Assembly (NCBI RefSeq): GCF_030063195.1
Contig: NZ_JASISS010000010.1
Location: 1-64,000 of the forward strand
DNA from: Cryobacterium sp. PH31-AA6
GTDB lineage: Bacteria > Actinomycetota > Actinomycetes > Actinomycetales > Microbacteriaceae
Length of the DNA: 64,000 bases
Direction of reading: 5' to 3'
Shown here piece by piece: positions 1-8,249 of the stretch (its first letter is position 1; every line of letters begins with the position of its first letter). The notes under the pieces were generated by a model. That model made no database searches. It was given only the letters and a program-made list of their open reading frames with translations, and was not told where the DNA came from. The position numbers were made by a program, and so were the translations under genes.

Positions 1-167
1 ACCACGCATGGCCAACGCCACCAAACCCCAGGTGGGCAGATCTGTTGGCCATGAGTGGGCAGTTTTCATGGCCACCAGCGGGCATTTCTACTGGCCGCCC
101 GTGGGCAGATCGGATTGGCCATTGACACGGGTTGCGTGGTTCCGCCTCGAGGACCTCGGCGCCCTGG
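1..167. repeat. IS21-type terminal repeat remnant
   Basis: No gene is supported here. The stretch carries loosely repeated units built on tggcca and gtgggcag, spaced 20-45 bases apart, like the multiple transposase-binding repeats at the ends of IS21-family elements. The 17-base string cggattggccattgaca at 111-127 recurs at 393-409, so part of this end is duplicated beyond the fragment that follows. It is probably one end of an element lying mostly left of the window. Confidence 0.45.
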
Positions 168-300
168 TGTGTTTTGTCAACTCGAACCCGGCCATTTGAT
201 CGCTAATTAACCAGCCACATCAGCACCGTTTCCGGCCATTTGATCACGGTGCCTGCAGCGGTCGGTTTTTGGGGTCGTTTCGTCGCGCTGAGCCGCGGCA
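168..300 (-). mobile_element. Inverted fragment of IS21-element right end
   Basis: From the terminal tgtgttttgtcaactc at 168-183 to about 298, this is nearly the reverse complement of the right end of the intact IS21-family element at about 10,530-10,663, with only scattered substitutions. Similarity stops near 298-300. No istA or istB coding sequence follows, so it is a solo end left by deletion or recombination. Its outer edge faces left while the intact copy's right end faces right, so the two bracket 168-10,663 as outward-facing ends. Confidence 0.8.
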
Positions 301-412
301 CTGGGAATCAGCTCAAGCACACTTCGATAGGCTCCTGAAAACAGCCCCCATTTTGATCGAGTGATGCGACGTTCGGTAGAAACCGCCCAGTTCGGATTGG
401 CCATTGACATAC

Positions 413-550
413 GCCAAGAAGGACTGGCATCAGCGCCTGGGCTCCGGCGTTCACGCCGACGCGATCATGGACCGAATCGTGCACCGCACGATCTGGATCG
501 AGACCGGCGGCACCAACATGCGCGAACACACCGCGGACAACGCGGCGTGA
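413..550 (+). pseudogene. istB 3'-terminal remnant
   Basis: An open frame ending in TGA at 548-550 encodes a peptide with the segment ADAIMDRIVHRTIWIETG, which matches the C-terminal region of IS21-family IstB helper ATPases. The Walker A and B regions are absent, so only the last roughly 45 codons survive. It differs from the intact IstB at 9740-10471 (which reads AAVIDRIVHHGRLLQF in the same region) and therefore comes from another IS21 subgroup. The duplicated 17-mer at 393-409 lies immediately upstream and may mark the recombination junction. Confidence 0.7.
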
Positions 551-581
551 CCCACGCCGGTGAGCGCGAGGCCGAACCGCC

Positions 582-673
582 TGGCGCTCACCGGCAATAC
601 CCAGTGGCGCTGAAACGCAATATTCAGTGGCGCTCAACCGCAATAACTGGTGGCGCTCAAGGGGTCAAATACT
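582..673 (+). repeat. Four 23-bp direct repeats (IS21-type end)
   Basis: The string tggcgct starts at 582, 605, 628 and 651, an exact 23-base period. The units share the form tggcgctcaaccgcaata, and the last is degenerate. Such evenly spaced direct repeats just inside the terminus are typical transposase-binding sites of IS21-family elements. They follow the istB remnant, so they are probably the right end of that broken element. The flippase stop codon lies about 25 bases beyond. Confidence 0.75.
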
Positions 674-699
674 CACTCGGTATAAACCTAGAGACGGTG

Positions 700-2100
700 T
701 CACCTCGACACACTACGGTAAAGCGTGCGCACATCATCTCGCAGAACGACGAGACACGTGATTCCATAGGTTGCCCAAAGGACATTCACAAATAGACCCC
801 CTCCCTCGCCGAGGAGGACTGACGCCAACGACAGCAACACGCCCGCGACGACCACGATGTACATGTAGTTGCGCCGGAATCTGCGCCAGAGGCGAGCCGA
901 CGCCTCAGTTCGGCCAATGAAGTAGACGAGGAAGGACAATGCGTTGGCCATGACCGCACCAGAAGCCCCGAGTTGCGGAGCCCATACGATGTTCAATACG
1001 AGATTGACCGAGAGCGCAAGAAGCGTCGTCCCCAGTGAAAACACTGTGCGTCGAGTAACGCTAATTCCTATCCCAGTCACCTCGGAAAGCGTGTAAAGGA
1101 GTGGCTGGACAACGGTGCACAGGATGAGAAATTTAACTTCTGAGTATGCCGACGGAAGGACAAAGTCCAAAACCCAAGAGAACGTTCCGCATAGGGCGAG
1201 CAATAGGACAACGATGACTAGTGCCTGCCGCGCGACCGTCTCAACACGTGCCATGTCAGCTCCGCGAGCGACCCACTTGTAGACGACTGGTGCCCAGATA
1301 GTGGAAAAGATGGCTTGGAAAATTGCAGCCACCCCGGCAACGCTCATTGCGACTGAATAGATTCCCACTTGTTCAAGATCCGACAACCCCCGAAGCACGA
1401 GCGCACTGGTGCCGCTCAGTCCCCAGTACGCCAGGCTCGTGACCATGAGTGGAAATCCGAAACGCAAGAGACTGTTCAGGGCTGGCGCCTGAGAGCGTGA
1501 ACGCATCGCCGGGACCCATTCTGAACGAGTGATTCCCAGATACACGACTGCGACAGAGGCCGAGGCAACCAGAAGGGCCGTGGCCAGCCAGACGAAGTTG
1601 CCCCCGGGAATTGCGAACCCGGCGATAGCGACCAGCAATACAAAGACAGCCTTTGGAAGCAACTGGCTCAACGAAAACGCAACTGCCCGCTCCTGCATGC
1701 GCATTACGAGAGACAGTGGGCGCGAAACCACAGTGCAGGCAATGAGACCGAGAGTTATCCAAATGTAGAGCGCCTCGGGCACTCCGAAGAGCCAATTGGA
1801 AATTGTTGTCGAAAACGGGAGCGCGAAAACTAGAAGTATTACTAAGAGCAATAGACCAGGAGCAAAAGCTGCGCGCAACAGTGCGGCAACGTCGTCGGAT
1901 TCATGAAACTCACGAACATATGCCTGGTCAAGGCCCAGGAAAACGACGAGAGACACAAGCGCGACGACTGTTTGGAGAATGTACAGGCGACCAACATCCT
2001 CGGGGGTATATATCCATGCCACGAGCGGGACCGTTACGATCCCGAACAGGCCCGCACCCAGGGGCCCAATGGCAAATTGGGCAATCGTTTGTCTTTTCAT
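700..2100 (-). CDS. Polysaccharide flippase (Wzx-like)
   Basis: A 466-residue protein that is hydrophobic almost throughout, with about 12-14 predicted membrane segments, starting MKRQTIAQFAIGPLGAGLFG. Length, helix density and the N-terminal pattern fit the Wzx/PST branch of the MOP exporter superfamily, which moves undecaprenyl-pyrophosphate-linked repeat units across the membrane. It is the last gene of the left polysaccharide block, 42 bases after wecF and close to the IS remnants. Its base composition is low in G+C compared with the housekeeping part of the window. The family call is firm. The substrate is inferred from the neighbours: a unit containing Fuc4NAc. Confidence 0.85.
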   Translation of the reverse strand: MKRQTIAQFAIGPLGAGLFGIVTVPLVAWIYTPEDVGRLYILQTVVALVSLVVFLGLDQAYVREFHESDDVAALLRAAFAPGLLLLVILLVFALPFSTTISNWLFGVPEALYIWITLGLIACTVVSRPLSLVMRMQERAVAFSLSQLLPKAVFVLLVAIAGFAIPGGNFVWLATALLVASASVAVVYLGITRSEWVPAMRSRSQAPALNSLLRFGFPLMVTSLAYWGLSGTSALVLRGLSDLEQVGIYSVAMSVAGVAAIFQAIFSTIWAPVVYKWVARGADMARVETVARQALVIVVLLLALCGTFSWVLDFVLPSAYSEVKFLILCTVVQPLLYTLSEVTGIGISVTRRTVFSLGTTLLALSVNLVLNIVWAPQLGASGAVMANALSFLVYFIGRTEASARLWRRFRRNYMYIVVVAGVLLSLASVLLGEGGGLFVNVLWATYGITCLVVLRDDVRTLYRSVSR

Positions 2101-2142
2101 TTGCGGTTACATCCGGTCCCGCGCCGCGCGAACGTCAAGACG

Positions 2143-3225
2143 TCAAACTCCACGATCACAGTTGGGCTCCTCGATCATTCTGACCCACTGCTGGACCAGC
2201 CGCTCCCGGCTGAACACCTCCGACATCAGTCTGACATTCGACGCGCGGACTTCCGCTGGCAGTGGGGACACGTCGATTCCGTCTTCGAAAGCCGAGACAA
2301 CGACACCCAGTGATTGAAAAAGATCCCACTGGGCCGTACTTCGGCGAAGATATACGCGCTTCCCCATCGATAGAAGCGATATCGTGTTGCCCATACCTTG
2401 CTGACGTCGATGGTTAAAGATCGCCACATCTATGGAGCGTAAGTACGTCTGATATTCGTCACTTGGCAGGAGGTTCACCATCGGAACGAATCTGCTCCCA
2501 AAGGACTTCTGCCCAGCGGTAATGACGGCTTCGCGATACGCGGCGTTCCCATACGACAGCGGACTGTATACCTGAACCGATGTTTCCGCTGTGGCCAATG
2601 CCTCGAATACTTCGAGGTGGAAATTTTCTGGATCCGCCGAGTTGCCAACCTGAATGCGGGTACCCGCCAGGGGTTTCTCCGTCTGGATGTCGTCGATTTG
2701 CACGGTGTTCCCCGTGTAGAGCAAGCAATCGTGCGCCGTTCCCCGAGCGCCGTACCATTCGCGGGCGAGATCCACGTCACCCTTGAGATAGGTCACCAAA
2801 TGGCCGAACCGCTTAATCACAAACCGTCGTAGAGGTTCAATGATTCGTGAGCCGATTGATCGCTTGCGATGGCGGTACGCGTACAGATCGGCCCCCCAGA
2901 TCAACCAGTAGCATTTGCTAAGCGCCCAGGGAGCCAGAGCAAGACTGACAGTCAAGCGTCCACCGGCAAGCCCGTGCACGAAGATGCGATCAGCCCGGCT
3001 AGCCAGACGGCAATATGTAAAGAACCATGATATTTGGTTGGAGCATGATGCCAGCGTGACACCCTTGGTCTTCGTCCAACGGTTGCTGCCGATTGTCTGC
3101 AGCACCACGTGGTTGGTATCCACGCCATCGAGTGTCGCGAAGAAATCCATTAGGCCTTCAGTGATGTGTGACCGCCCGACCACGTGCAGTACACTCACGG
3201 TCACTGCGACGCTCCCGGAATGCAA
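2143..3225 (-). CDS. wecF: Fuc4NAc transferase, WecF-like (GT56)
   Basis: A 360-residue protein resembling enterobacterial TDP-Fuc4NAc:lipid II transferase (glycosyltransferase family 56). Visible hallmarks are FVHGLAGG, YWLIWGADLYAYR (about 108-120), IQVGNSADPENFH (about 190-203) and the C-terminal GMGNTISLLSMGKRVYLR region. In enteric bacteria WecF adds 4-acetamido-4,6-dideoxygalactose to a lipid-linked disaccharide. The genes for making that sugar (WecE and WecD-like) lie directly upstream, which strongly supports the role. The natural start may be one of the GTG codons about 20-30 bases downstream of the ATG used here. The acceptor lipid probably differs from enteric lipid II, because no ManNAcA genes are present. 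Confidence 0.8.
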   Translation of the reverse strand: MHSGSVAVTVSVLHVVGRSHITEGLMDFFATLDGVDTNHVVLQTIGSNRWTKTKGVTLASCSNQISWFFTYCRLASRADRIFVHGLAGGRLTVSLALAPWALSKCYWLIWGADLYAYRHRKRSIGSRIIEPLRRFVIKRFGHLVTYLKGDVDLAREWYGARGTAHDCLLYTGNTVQIDDIQTEKPLAGTRIQVGNSADPENFHLEVFEALATAETSVQVYSPLSYGNAAYREAVITAGQKSFGSRFVPMVNLLPSDEYQTYLRSIDVAIFNHRRQQGMGNTISLLSMGKRVYLRRSTAQWDLFQSLGVVVSAFEDGIDVSPLPAEVRASNVRLMSEVFSRERLVQQWVRMIEEPNCDRGV

Positions 3226-3256
3226 CCATCGGTGACAGATTCACGATACGACTCGT

Positions 3257-4384
3257 TCACGAGGCAAAACTGCAAACGGCATCGACGACTTTGGAACGTA
3301 CAGCGTTACTCATGCCATACCAAAGCGGAAGCCTAACAAGCTTGCTACTTTCGCTCGTCGTATAAATGTCTCGGCCGTGGAACCTCCCAAACCTCAAACC
3401 AGCAGGAGCCGTGTGAAGCGGAACATAGTGAAACACTCCCATGACGCCTTGGTCTGAAAGGTGGCGGATGAGCCTGGTCCGTTCCTCGAAACTCGACGTC
3501 TTTACAAAAAACATGTGCGCATTGTGGTCACGGGCCTCGTGCTCAGGGGGCAGCCCGAGCCCATGAGTGGCATTTTCCGAGAGCGCTTTGCGGTAGAAAT
3601 TCCAAGTCTTGATGCGGTCCTGGGCGATGGAGTTGTAGGCCTCAAGCTGGCCCCAAAGGTAGGCGGCCTGAATCTCGGATGGAAGGTAGCTGCTACCCAC
3701 GTCAACCCACGTGTATTTGTCCACTTGGCCCTTGAAGAAGGCCCTCCGATTTGTGCCTTTCTCTCGGATAATCTCTGCACGTTCGACGAGCTCGGGATCG
3801 TTCACTAGGAGCAGGCCACCTTCACCTCCGCTTGTGTAGTTCTTCGTCTCGTGGAAACTGAACGCACCCAAGTGCCCTATCGTGCCAAGGTGCTTGTCGC
3901 TGTGGACGGTGCCCATCGCCTGAGCCGCATCTTCAACCACCCAGAGGCCATTTTTCGCCGCGATTTCCATCACGGCTCCCATATCGCAGGCAACACCCGC
4001 GTAGTGGACCGGGACGATGGCCTTCGTGCGTGAAGTTATGGCGCCGTCAATCAATTGGGCATCAATATTCATTGTTGCTGGGTCGATATCGACAAAGACA
4101 ATTTTCGCACCCCGCAACACGAATGCGTTCGCTGTGCTAACGAACGTGTAGCTCGGCATAATTACTTCGTCACCGGGCTCGATACCGATGAGGATCGCCG
4201 CCATCTCCAAGGCTTGGGTGCAGGAAGGCGTCAGGAGTGCTCGCCGAGTTGCCATATTCTTCTCGAACCATGCCTCACACAGATTCGAGAAGCGGCCGTC
4301 TCCGCTCATTTTGTCACTATTGATAGCCTCGAGAATGTACTTGTCTTCAAGGCCGGTGCGCGGCGGTCGATTGAACGGGATCAT
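3257..4384 (-). CDS. wecE: dTDP-4-amino-4,6-dideoxygalactose transaminase
   Basis: A 375-residue PLP enzyme of the DegT/DnrJ/EryC1 fold. It opens MIPFNRPPRTGLEDKYI and contains LLTPSCTQALEMAA (51-64), VVEDAAQAMG (149-158) and AFSFHETKNYTSGGEGG, whose Lys181 is the expected Schiff-base lysine. These are close matches to WecE/RffA, which transaminates dTDP-4-keto-6-deoxyglucose to dTDP-Fuc4N. Its start overlaps the stop of the upstream acetyltransferase as ATGA, indicating translational coupling. The dTDP-glucose pathway (RmlA/RmlB) that supplies its substrate is not in the window and must be encoded elsewhere. Confidence 0.9.
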   Translation of the reverse strand: MIPFNRPPRTGLEDKYILEAINSDKMSGDGRFSNLCEAWFEKNMATRRALLTPSCTQALEMAAILIGIEPGDEVIMPSYTFVSTANAFVLRGAKIVFVDIDPATMNIDAQLIDGAITSRTKAIVPVHYAGVACDMGAVMEIAAKNGLWVVEDAAQAMGTVHSDKHLGTIGHLGAFSFHETKNYTSGGEGGLLLVNDPELVERAEIIREKGTNRRAFFKGQVDKYTWVDVGSSYLPSEIQAAYLWGQLEAYNSIAQDRIKTWNFYRKALSENATHGLGLPPEHEARDHNAHMFFVKTSSFEERTRLIRHLSDQGVMGVFHYVPLHTAPAGLRFGRFHGRDIYTTSESSKLVRLPLWYGMSNAVRSKVVDAVCSFAS

Positions 4385-5502
4385 TTCGGTGGTGCCTCCG
4401 TTAGTGTCGCAAGTTTGCCTACAGCGCGAACGATCGCGACGGTCGCGTGTTTAGCGTCTCGCAAACACCCGACTAGGTATTGGGATTGTGCAAGAGCGCC
4501 TGGCACCGAGCGCATTACGAGGTCAAATTTCCCGGGAATCATCCCGTTCAAAACCACGACGTCCAGACTTGATCCCTGCAAGCTGCCCTCAGCATCAAAG
4601 CCCAGGCACTCTTGCAATGCATGCAAAATATCGTTGCCGGAGATGTGACGTTGGGTCTCCCAGTTATATACACGAAATGGAATTCCCGTGCGCAAAAGGG
4701 CGTTGACATGGAACGTGTCGTAGGCCGCATACAGTCGGAATCCCTCGCGGGTCCAAGCGCGTTGTACGGCGATGTTGGATATTTGAGTTGAGACGATGAT
4801 CCGTGCAACGCCCTCTCTGCCTGCGTAGGACTTTGCAGCGCGCACGAGACTGCCGTATACGCCACGCCCTGTCCACGCGGGGTGCACTCCGTTCAAAACG
4901 ATCTCAACCGTCTGTTCTCGGACCTCCAACGTCAAGAAACCGACGATTCGGTCTTGGATCCGTGCGAGGAGAACGTGACGATTTGCCGAATCGATAAAAC
5001 CTACTGCCCAGTCCGCATAGCCTGCCGCGGCAAGAGCGGGATCAAAGTGCTCGTTGGCGGCATAGTGACTTGGATAGTCTTGGAACACAAGGTCTACTAG
5101 CGCAGAAAGCTCCTCGCTGTCTCCGGGTAATGCCCGGTCGATGAGAACGCCCTCGCTCGGGGTCACCGCGATTGCACGCTCCACGAGTGAACACTCGTAG
5201 TATACGAGAGTATCTGCATGCACTACAGGAAATCCCATGGCAGTGATTTCTTGCGCGAAGCTGCTCGGTCCCGCCGGCATCCGAACAATGGCCACATCGC
5301 AGTCTGCCGCGATCAGGTCGCGCACGAACTCTGTCGAGTCGAAACTAGCGACACTGGCGCGGAAGACTCGCAGTCCGAAACGCTCAGAGTCAAGCGCCGA
5401 GTATTTCAAGGCAGCACCATAGGGAGTCATACCACCCCGCTCTGACCCATATAAGTCGTTGAATCCTTCGACCCTATCTCGTATTGGGCGGAACACTCGC
5501 AA
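4381..5502 (-). CDS. GNAT acetyltransferase, WecD-like with extra C-terminal part
   Basis: A 373-residue protein. The middle (about 115-270) is a GNAT acetyltransferase fold with an acetyl-CoA loop at VHPAWTGRGVYGSLVRAAKS and a following helix NIAVQRAWTREGFRLYAAY. Enteric WecD acetylates dTDP-Fuc4N to dTDP-Fuc4NAc, and the ATGA overlap with wecE and the nearby wecF support that role. WecD proteins are usually about 220-230 residues, whereas this one has about 90 residues after the GNAT domain (from about 285) that I do not recognise. The extension could act on substrate or membrane positioning, or be a remnant of a fused enzyme. Role confidence is moderate to good; the extension is unassigned. 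Confidence 0.75.
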   Translation of the reverse strand: MRVFRPIRDRVEGFNDLYGSERGGMTPYGAALKYSALDSERFGLRVFRASVASFDSTEFVRDLIAADCDVAIVRMPAGPSSFAQEITAMGFPVVHADTLVYYECSLVERAIAVTPSEGVLIDRALPGDSEELSALVDLVFQDYPSHYAANEHFDPALAAAGYADWAVGFIDSANRHVLLARIQDRIVGFLTLEVREQTVEIVLNGVHPAWTGRGVYGSLVRAAKSYAGREGVARIIVSTQISNIAVQRAWTREGFRLYAAYDTFHVNALLRTGIPFRVYNWETQRHISGNDILHALQECLGFDAEGSLQGSSLDVVVLNGMIPGKFDLVMRSVPGALAQSQYLVGCLRDAKHATVAIVRAVGKLATLTEAPPK

Positions 5503-5647
5503 GCAATCGCGCGGGCCCTCGCATCGAACATGGAACCTCAGGCTTGATGCAGACCAACAGCTAGCGCCTTCTGCGGCAGCAGTGGACTGGCTGGTCGGTC
5601 GAGAGACTCAAGTGGCCATCAATACTGTGGCATGCCGCGGGGGCGGT

Positions 5648-6898
5648 TCAGCGTTCGACCTGGCTGTCGCATAATTGGTCGAACATGGAAAACAGGTGCG
5701 GACCGGCGGTGCGTACCTTCCACTCTTCGTAGGCCGCTCCGGCGCGCCTACGGTGAAGGCTCCTGGCAACCGCGCTATATTCCCCGTATGCACTGAGCGC
5801 GCCGACCCACGCCTCAACGGTGCGGTCCGAGACTACCCATCCGCCACCGCCCCGAAGCACTTCGCTCCAGGGTGTGTTGTCAGAACAAATAACGGGACAG
5901 GAAACTGACAGCGATTCCGCAATCACGTGACCGAAGTTCTCACCCGCAGTCGGCATCACCAGCACATCATGTTTAGAGAGGGTTTCGCGCACGTCCGCAG
6001 GCTGAATTGGTCCCCAGAATTTCACTTCAACGTTCGTCGGCAGGGCTCTGGCTGCCGTCCTGCAATCAGCAACATAACTGGCATCTTCCTCCGCCCCGTA
6101 GATATTCAGACGCACCGATTGATCGACGCGCGACAAGGCCCCCAGCGCAATCAAAAGCCCCTTGTGTTCAACCAACCGGCCCAAGAAGACCGCGTTCACT
6201 GGGCCGCCCAATGCCGGACCGGCTGGCGGTGCCTGAGCCACCTGTGGAAGCATGGTCTCGTTTTGGCTAATCAGAATGCGACTCTGATCTCCCCACACAC
6301 TGCGAATATCGGCGGCTTCATGGTCTGAGGAGGCATGCCAGGTGACTCTTTTGTCAAAGGAGAAGCCGCGGTAGAGGCCGATGAAAGCTCGCTTCTTGAA
6401 GTTGCGTCGACCGAGAGCTCCCGCGCCAAACTCTCCCCTCGGGGCAATTATACGAATGGCACCGCCCCAAAAACCGACGCGCCAGAGGAACTGCGGGAGA
6501 ATCGATAACCTGGCGTGGAAAAAGCTGTTGAAATAGAGCACATCCGGCCGCGTCCTACGCAACCGAATATAAGCATTCATGAGATCAACGGGCCTGTCCA
6601 GCGATGCGTAGTAGACGTCCCCACCCGATTTCTTAGTCCAGGCGTTCCGTTGTACCGCTAGCCGGCTTGAGGCCCCAAGGTCTTTGTCCGACGTGAGGAC
6701 AGCAGCCGATACTCCATGTGGGAGCTTCTGAACGAGCGCCTCCGTCGAGCGGATCGGCCCGCCTCCTCTGTATGCCGGAGGAAAGAGCGGTGCGAACACT
6801 GCAACCCGCCTGGTATTGGCCGAGGCTCGCGCCCCGCTCACGCCCACTTCGGGCGCGCCCAGTCGCGCAAGTCGAACCCGCCAACGTTTTACCTTCAT
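5648..6898 (-). CDS. GT4-family glycosyltransferase
   Basis: A GT-B fold retaining glycosyltransferase. The N-terminal half has VAVFAPLFPPAYRGGGPIRS, and the C-terminal nucleotide-sugar half has VFLGRLVEHKGL and VLVMPTAGENFGHVIAESLS, the E-x7-E-like signature of family GT4. It probably adds one sugar of the repeat unit; donor and acceptor cannot be read from sequence. The open frame reaches 7078, but about 60 residues of unrelated-looking sequence precede the domain, so I choose the ATG at 6898 (MKVKRWRVRLARLG). A gap of 145 bases separates it from the wecD-like gene. The upstream side borders the IS110 element, whose insertion separates this block from the rest of the cluster. Confidence 0.8.
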   Translation of the reverse strand: MKVKRWRVRLARLGAPEVGVSGARASANTRRVAVFAPLFPPAYRGGGPIRSTEALVQKLPHGVSAAVLTSDKDLGASSRLAVQRNAWTKKSGGDVYYASLDRPVDLMNAYIRLRRTRPDVLYFNSFFHARLSILPQFLWRVGFWGGAIRIIAPRGEFGAGALGRRNFKKRAFIGLYRGFSFDKRVTWHASSDHEAADIRSVWGDQSRILISQNETMLPQVAQAPPAGPALGGPVNAVFLGRLVEHKGLLIALGALSRVDQSVRLNIYGAEEDASYVADCRTAARALPTNVEVKFWGPIQPADVRETLSKHDVLVMPTAGENFGHVIAESLSVSCPVICSDNTPWSEVLRGGGGWVVSDRTVEAWVGALSAYGEYSAVARSLHRRRAGAAYEEWKVRTAGPHLFSMFDQLCDSQVER

Positions 6899-7130
6899 CG
6901 ACCGCACTTGAAGCCCTCTCGCTATTATGTCTGACTGTGTCTTCGGGGCTATTTTTGAAAAGAGCGCCGGGACACGAGCCGCCGGCCTCGATCGACGCTC
7001 AGATGACTCAACTAGTCTGCGTGAGTTCATAGCGGAAGGCGAACTCGCCAAAGGCACCCCCTGGATCGGGCTTTCCAAGCTGGACGGCGCACTAATGCTA
7101 GACGATATGAGGGTGTCCGGCTCTTGAGGC

Positions 7131-7208
7131 TGGGGCCTCCGTTCAGATATACGTGGGTTACCGACCTTGGAGGGTTGGCCTATCCACAGCTGAATTTTGG
7201 AGGCCCCA
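7131..7208 (+). other. IS110 5' leader with inverted repeat (candidate guide RNA region)
   Basis: tggggcctcc at 7131-7140 is the exact reverse complement of ggaggcccca at 7199-7208, with 58 bases between, ending one base before the proposed transposase start. IS110-group elements encode a structured bridge RNA in the non-coding end upstream of the transposase, so a stem-bounded segment in this position is a candidate. The loop contents have not been matched to donor or target sequences, so the assignment is tentative. Confidence 0.35.
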
Positions 7209-8249
7209 GTTGACTCAATATCGTAGTTTCATTGGTCTGGATGTGCGCGCACGAACTATCGTCGGCAGCGCGTTGGACGTCGATACGGGCGAAGTCACCC
7301 GGCATCGATTCGGGTATGACCTGGCCGAGGTCGTCGCGTGGACCCGGTTGTTGCCGGGTCCGCAGATCGCAACGTATGAGGCCGGCCCGACCGGGTTCGG
7401 TCTCTACCGCCTGCTACTCGCCGCTGGCACGGAGTGTGTTGTGGCGGCGCCGTCGAAGTTGCAGCGCCCCAGCGGTGACCGGGTCAAGACCGATGCCCGG
7501 GACGCGTTCCATCTGATGCGGTTGATGCATCTGGATGAGATCACGGCGGTGAAAGTTCCCTCGGTCGAGGAAGAAACCGCCCGTGATCTCGTCCGCTCCC
7601 GGGAGGATACCCGACAAGACCTAATGAGTGCCCGGCACCGACTCTCGAAACTGTTGCTCCGGCACGGGTTCGTCTATGACGACGGAGCCGCGTGGACGCA
7701 GAAACACGACCTTTGGCTGCGTTCCCACCGGACCGGTGACCTCGCGTTCACGACCGCGTTCGATGCGAACTACGAAGCCGTGATCCAGGCTCTCGCCCGG
7801 CGCGACCGCCTCGGTGAGGCGATCACCGCGATGGCCGCGGATTCATCATTCACTCCGATGGTGAACCGCCTCGGCTGCCTGCGGGGTATCTCGGCGTTGA
7901 CCGGGTTCGCCCTCGCGGTGGAGATCACGGACTGGCAGCGCTTCACCGGCAACACAATCGGCGCGTTCCTGGGCCTGGTGCCGTCCGAGTTGTGTGTGAT
8001 CAACTCTTTGTAGGCCGTTTCGGCGCTGGATTCCTGCCAAGTTAGCGGCTGGTTTCCTGCCAAATGAGCGCTAAAAATCAGGCCAGCAAATCCCGCCCAA
8101 GAAATGGGGTTGGGGATGCGTAGAGATTGAGATCACCCGGCGGCCGTGGCCCTCTCCAAGCGATGGAGACATGGGCCCGCCACCCCCCGATAGGTTCCTA
8201 AAGGCGTGTCTACTGCCAAGCGGTCGCGCCGGAAGGAACCAGGAAGCAG

